Assembly: GCA_958423535.1 (NCBI GenBank)
Contig: CATZRJ010000021.1
Span: 1 to 33,426 of the forward strand
DNA length: 33,426 bases
DNA from: an uncultured Collinsella sp.
Lineage (GTDB): Bacteria > Actinomycetota > Coriobacteriia > Coriobacteriales > Coriobacteriaceae
Reading direction: 5' to 3'
Under the pieces are notes generated by a model. It saw nothing but the letters and a program-made list of their open reading frames with translations, was not told where the DNA came from and did not search any database. Of this stretch, positions 30,752 to 33,426 are shown one piece after another (the first letter of the stretch is position 1; the number at the start of each line of letters is the position of its first letter). A program made the translations under genes and the position numbers.

Positions 30752-32839
30752 CTACACGTAGAACAGGATGTCGTCGTAGGTCGGGACCGGCCAGTAGTCG
30801 GCAGCCACGATCTCCTCCATGGCATCCACGGCGGCACGCAACGCATCCATAGCGGGAACGACCTCGTGCGCGTACACGTTGGCCTGCTCCTGGCCATCGA
30901 GGGATTCGGCCTTCTGATGCACGGCGTCGAGCGCCTTGATGGAGTCGTTGATGGTGGTGATACCGTTGCAGAGCTTGTTGAGCGTGTTCTGCTCGCACTG
31001 CATGGCGGCCTCGGCACCGGCGGCACGAATAGTCTCAAGGCCCTTAGCGACCTTGGTGGCATAGGCGGTAATGACCGGGCGATAGGTACGACGCGCCTCG
31101 CGAACCATCGTGGTGGCCTCGATGTTCATGAGCTTGTTGTACTTCTCGAGCTTGCAGTCGTAGCGGCACTGAGCCTCGGCCTTGGTCAGGACACCCGTCT
31201 CCTCAAAGAGCGCGATGGCCTTATCGGAAACAAAGGCGGGCAGGGCGTCGGCCGTGGTCTTGTTGTTGGCAAGGCCGCGCTTCTCGGCCTCAACGGGCCA
31301 CTCGTCGGAGTAGCCGTCACCGGAGAACAGGATGCGCTGGTGGTCGGTCAGGACCTTCTTGCAGTACTCGAGCGCAGCGTCCTGGAACTCATCCTCGGGC
31401 GTACCCTCAAGCGCGTCGGCGAAGGACTTGAGCGACTTGGCCACGGCGGCATCGAGCACCAAGTTGGAGTCGGAGACGTTCTGCTCGGAGCCGCAGGCAC
31501 GGAACTCGAACTTATTGCCGGTGAAGGCAAACGGAGAGGTGCGGTTGCGGTCGGTGTTGTCCTGCATCAGCTTGGGCAGGGTATCGGCGCCCAGGTCGAG
31601 CACGCCGCGCGTGGCATGGACGGAAGCCTTGCCATCGATGATCTTCTCGACGACCTCGGTAAGCTGGTCGCCCAGGAAGATGGACATAATCGCCGGAGGA
31701 GCCTCATTGGCGCCCAGACGATGGTCGTTGCCGGCCGAGGCGACGGAGGCACGCAGGAGCTCCTGATAGTTATCGACGGCCTCGATCACCGCGGTGAGGA
31801 AGACGATGAACTGCAGGTTGTCGAGCGGGGTGTCGCCCGGATCGAGCAGATTCTCGGACTCGGTGCCAAGCGACCAGTTGTTGTGCTTGCCCGAACCGTT
31901 GATGCCCTCAAAGGGCTTCTCATGCAGCAGGCAGACCAAGTCGTGGCGGGAGGCGATGAGCTTCATTTTCTCCATCATGACCAGATTCTGGTCGATGGCC
32001 TCGTTGACTTCGCCATAGACGGGGGCGAGCTCATGCTGGCAGGGAGCAACCTCGTTGTGCTTGGTCTTTGCCGGAATGCCGAGCGCCCACAGCTCATCGT
32101 CCAGATCCTTCATATAGGCCGAGACGGTGGGGCGGATAGCGCCAAAGTAGTGCTCCTCGAGCTCCTGACCCTTGCAGGGAGCAGCACCAAAGAGGGTGCG
32201 GCCGGTGATGACCAGGTCCTTGCGCTTGCGGTAGGCGTCCTTCTTGATCAGGAAGTACTCCTGCTCGTCGCCCACGGAAGGAACGACCTTCTTGGGGGTC
32301 TTGCCAAACAGTGCCAAAACGCGCTTGGACTCACGCGAGAGTGCGGTCATGGAGCGCAGCAGCGGGGTCTTCTTGTCCAGGGCCTCGCCCGTGTAGGAGC
32401 AGAAAGCCGTGGGGATGCACAGGACATCGTCCTTGATAAAGGCGGGGCTGGTGGGATCCCAAGCGGTGTAGCCACGGGCCTCGAAGGTGGCGCGCAGGCC
32501 GCCGTTGGGGAAGCTGGAGGCGTCCGGCTCGCCCTGGATGAGGTTCTTGCCCGTAAACTTGGTAATGGCGGTGCCGTCGTGGTTAGGCTCGAGGAAGCTG
32601 TCGTGCTTCTCGGAAGTAATGCCCGAAAGCGGCTGGAACCAGTGCGCGTAGTGCGTCGCGCCCTTGGAGATGGCCCAGACCTTCATGGCATGGGCAACGG
32701 CGTTGGCCACATCCAGGTCGAGCGGCTCACCGCCCTCGAGGGTTGCAGCAAGGCGCTTCCAAATGTCCTTGGGGAGGTAGTCCTTCATGACTTCCTCAGA
32801 GAACACCATGGTCCCGAAGCGGTCAGTAAGTTCGGCCAT
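30752..32839 (-). CDS. glnN: Type III glutamine synthetase
   Basis: This 695-residue enzyme makes glutamine from glutamate, ammonia and ATP. Length and motifs are those of the GSIII class: the N-terminal ATHYAHWFQPLSGITSEKHD, FLEPNHDG and GDEQEYFLI, then EVAPCQHELAPVYGEVN, EKPFEGINGSGKHNNWS and NRTSPFAFTGNKFEFRACGS carrying glutamate, ammonia and ATP-site residues. The ATG at 32839 has AAGGGAG 7 nt upstream; the frame is open to 32902 without a better start. GSIII is common in Bacteroidetes, cyanobacteria and gut anaerobes. It stands alone with its own terminator. Dyads upstream (32919-32956, 33064-33113) may serve nitrogen control. Confidence 0.97.
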   Translation of the reverse strand: MAELTDRFGTMVFSEEVMKDYLPKDIWKRLAATLEGGEPLDLDVANAVAHAMKVWAISKGATHYAHWFQPLSGITSEKHDSFLEPNHDGTAITKFTGKNLIQGEPDASSFPNGGLRATFEARGYTAWDPTSPAFIKDDVLCIPTAFCSYTGEALDKKTPLLRSMTALSRESKRVLALFGKTPKKVVPSVGDEQEYFLIKKDAYRKRKDLVITGRTLFGAAPCKGQELEEHYFGAIRPTVSAYMKDLDDELWALGIPAKTKHNEVAPCQHELAPVYGEVNEAIDQNLVMMEKMKLIASRHDLVCLLHEKPFEGINGSGKHNNWSLGTESENLLDPGDTPLDNLQFIVFLTAVIEAVDNYQELLRASVASAGNDHRLGANEAPPAIMSIFLGDQLTEVVEKIIDGKASVHATRGVLDLGADTLPKLMQDNTDRNRTSPFAFTGNKFEFRACGSEQNVSDSNLVLDAAVAKSLKSFADALEGTPEDEFQDAALEYCKKVLTDHQRILFSGDGYSDEWPVEAEKRGLANNKTTADALPAFVSDKAIALFEETGVLTKAEAQCRYDCKLEKYNKLMNIEATTMVREARRTYRPVITAYATKVAKGLETIRAAGAEAAMQCEQNTLNKLCNGITTINDSIKALDAVHQKAESLDGQEQANVYAHEVVPAMDALRAAVDAMEEIVAADYWPVPTYDDILFYV

Positions 32840-32918
32840 ACGGAACTCCCTTCGTATCGGCACCGCGTGAGAAGCGGTGTTGATTACTAACGAACGAGTC
32901 ATAGCTTAGACTCGCCGT

Positions 32919-32956
32919 GTTTCCGCGACATTACCGTTATGTTGCTGTCGCGAAAC
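32919..32956. promoter_or_regulatory. Dyad upstream of glnN
   Basis: GTTTCCGCGACA (32919-32930) and TGTCGCGAAAC (32946-32956) form an 11-bp inverted repeat with one extra C, across 15 nt, 80-117 nt before the glnN start. It is a plausible regulator site for glnN, or an RNA hairpin in its leader. Confidence 0.5.
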
Positions 32957-33063
32957 CAATCAATGAGGTTACCCTATCGAGGCGGCGTTGCCACCCTCAA
33001 CAGCCAATCAACTGCATAAATTGCAGACCTCTCCCCATGGTTTAAGGGTAGTCAATTTGGGAC

Positions 33064-33113
33064 GGGGCTTTATTAACTGGTATTTCGTATCAGATACCAT
33101 TCGATATAGCCCC
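33064..33113. repeat. Nested hairpin between glnN and metF
   Basis: The outer stem is GGGGCT (33064-33069) with AGCCCC (33108-33113). The inner stem is TGGTAT (33078-33083) with ATACCA (33094-33099). No T tract follows on either strand. The rest of 32840-33265 shows no gene. Confidence 0.45.
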
Positions 33114-33265
33114 ATCCTACATTGACCGCCCTGTTATAGGAAATGTCGATAGCGAAGCATTTTCGATTGGTATCCCCAAATAGCGAGTGAAACTCCATCG
33201 TGGCACAGTGGTGCTGTAGAATCCTTACAACACATCGCACTATTACGTATCTAAAGGAGCACGAT

Positions 33266-33426
33266 ATGCGCGTCGACGAGCTTTTTAAGCAGGCAGCATC
33301 CCAGGGCACCGCACCCGTTTCGTTTGAGATGTTCCCGCCCAAGGGCGAGCTGACCCTCGACACGGCTCGCAAAGTGGCAGGCAATCTGTGCAAGCTTTCG
33401 CCGAGCTTTGTCTCGGTCACCTGCTC
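33266..33426 (+). CDS. metF: 5,10-methylenetetrahydrofolate reductase, N-terminus (partial)
   Basis: The first 53 residues are present before the window ends. The start MRVDELFKQAASQGTAPVSF is followed by EMFPPKGELTLDTARKVAGN and SPSFVSVTC. The SFE-x-FPP-K opening is the first strand and loop of the MetF TIM barrel, carrying the active-site glutamate. AAAGGAG precedes the ATG by 7 nt. The enzyme makes 5-methyl-THF for methionine synthesis. Confidence 0.88.
   Translation, partial: MRVDELFKQAASQGTAPVSFEMFPPKGELTLDTARKVAGNLCKLSPSFVSVTC

Noticed and set aside
33199..33225. A sigma-54-like promoter before metF (TGGCAC followed by TGCTG)
   Set aside because: The GG-to-GC spacing is one base short, and actinobacteria generally lack sigma-54. 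TAGAAT nearby is a simpler -10.

Overview
The window is a 33.4 kb piece of a high-GC actinobacterial chromosome, most likely class Coriobacteriia and probably Collinsella or a close relative. This rests on gene content and style: type III glutamine synthetase, a MurT-GatD fusion, GH4/PTS alpha-glucoside genes, several fermentative dehydrogenases and hairpin-rich intergenic DNA. The assignment is from recognition only; no search was run.

Layout. (1) 1-52 is the tail of a probable sensor histidine kinase. (2) 53-9254 is accessory DNA stacked at the 3' end of guaA. The last 14 bases of guaA (9255-9268) recur at 306-319, and 12 bases next to them recur at 3555-3566. These copies delimit element A (about 320-3554; GTPase remnant, MerR regulator, aldo-keto reductase, Tat-lipoprotein flavodoxin, no integrase) and element B (about 3567-9254; SAP-domain protein, XRE repressor, excisionase, tyrosine integrase, RHH mobilisation-like protein, RepA-type ATPase). 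A third element may end at 306. Arm-type repeats and a terminator hairpin sit at conserved distances from the att copies. The xre/xis intergenic region is a phage-like switch with three operators.

(3) 9255-14620 holds guaA, type I asparaginase, a small XRE gene with a divergent unknown gene, a DUF1648-like membrane protein and ychF. (4) 14748-20058 is a sugar locus: PTS EIICB and a GH4 6-phospho-alpha-glucosidase on the minus strand, divergent from a zinc sorbitol-type dehydrogenase and a GntR/UTRA regulator. Together they could take up a glucosyl-polyol such as maltitol, cleave it and oxidise the polyol (inference). (5) 20190-25094 holds a multi-cluster ferredoxin-like protein, a D-2-hydroxyacid dehydrogenase, glycerol dehydrogenase and an iron alcohol dehydrogenase, all redox-balancing functions. 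(6) 25595-29937 holds two tandem, diverged, translationally coupled paralogues of unknown function and then a MurT-GatD fusion for peptidoglycan glutamate amidation. (7) 30038 onwards holds tRNA-Glu(TTC), a 189-bp-period partial duplication of its 3' end and terminator, a 221-bp inverted-repeat element, glnN (minus) and the start of metF.

The most notable items are the tandem guaA island array with its conserved att architecture, the compact lysogeny-type switch, two intergenic elements with similar inverted-repeat ends, the MurT-GatD fusion behind a paralogue pair, and the proposed glucosyl-polyol locus.
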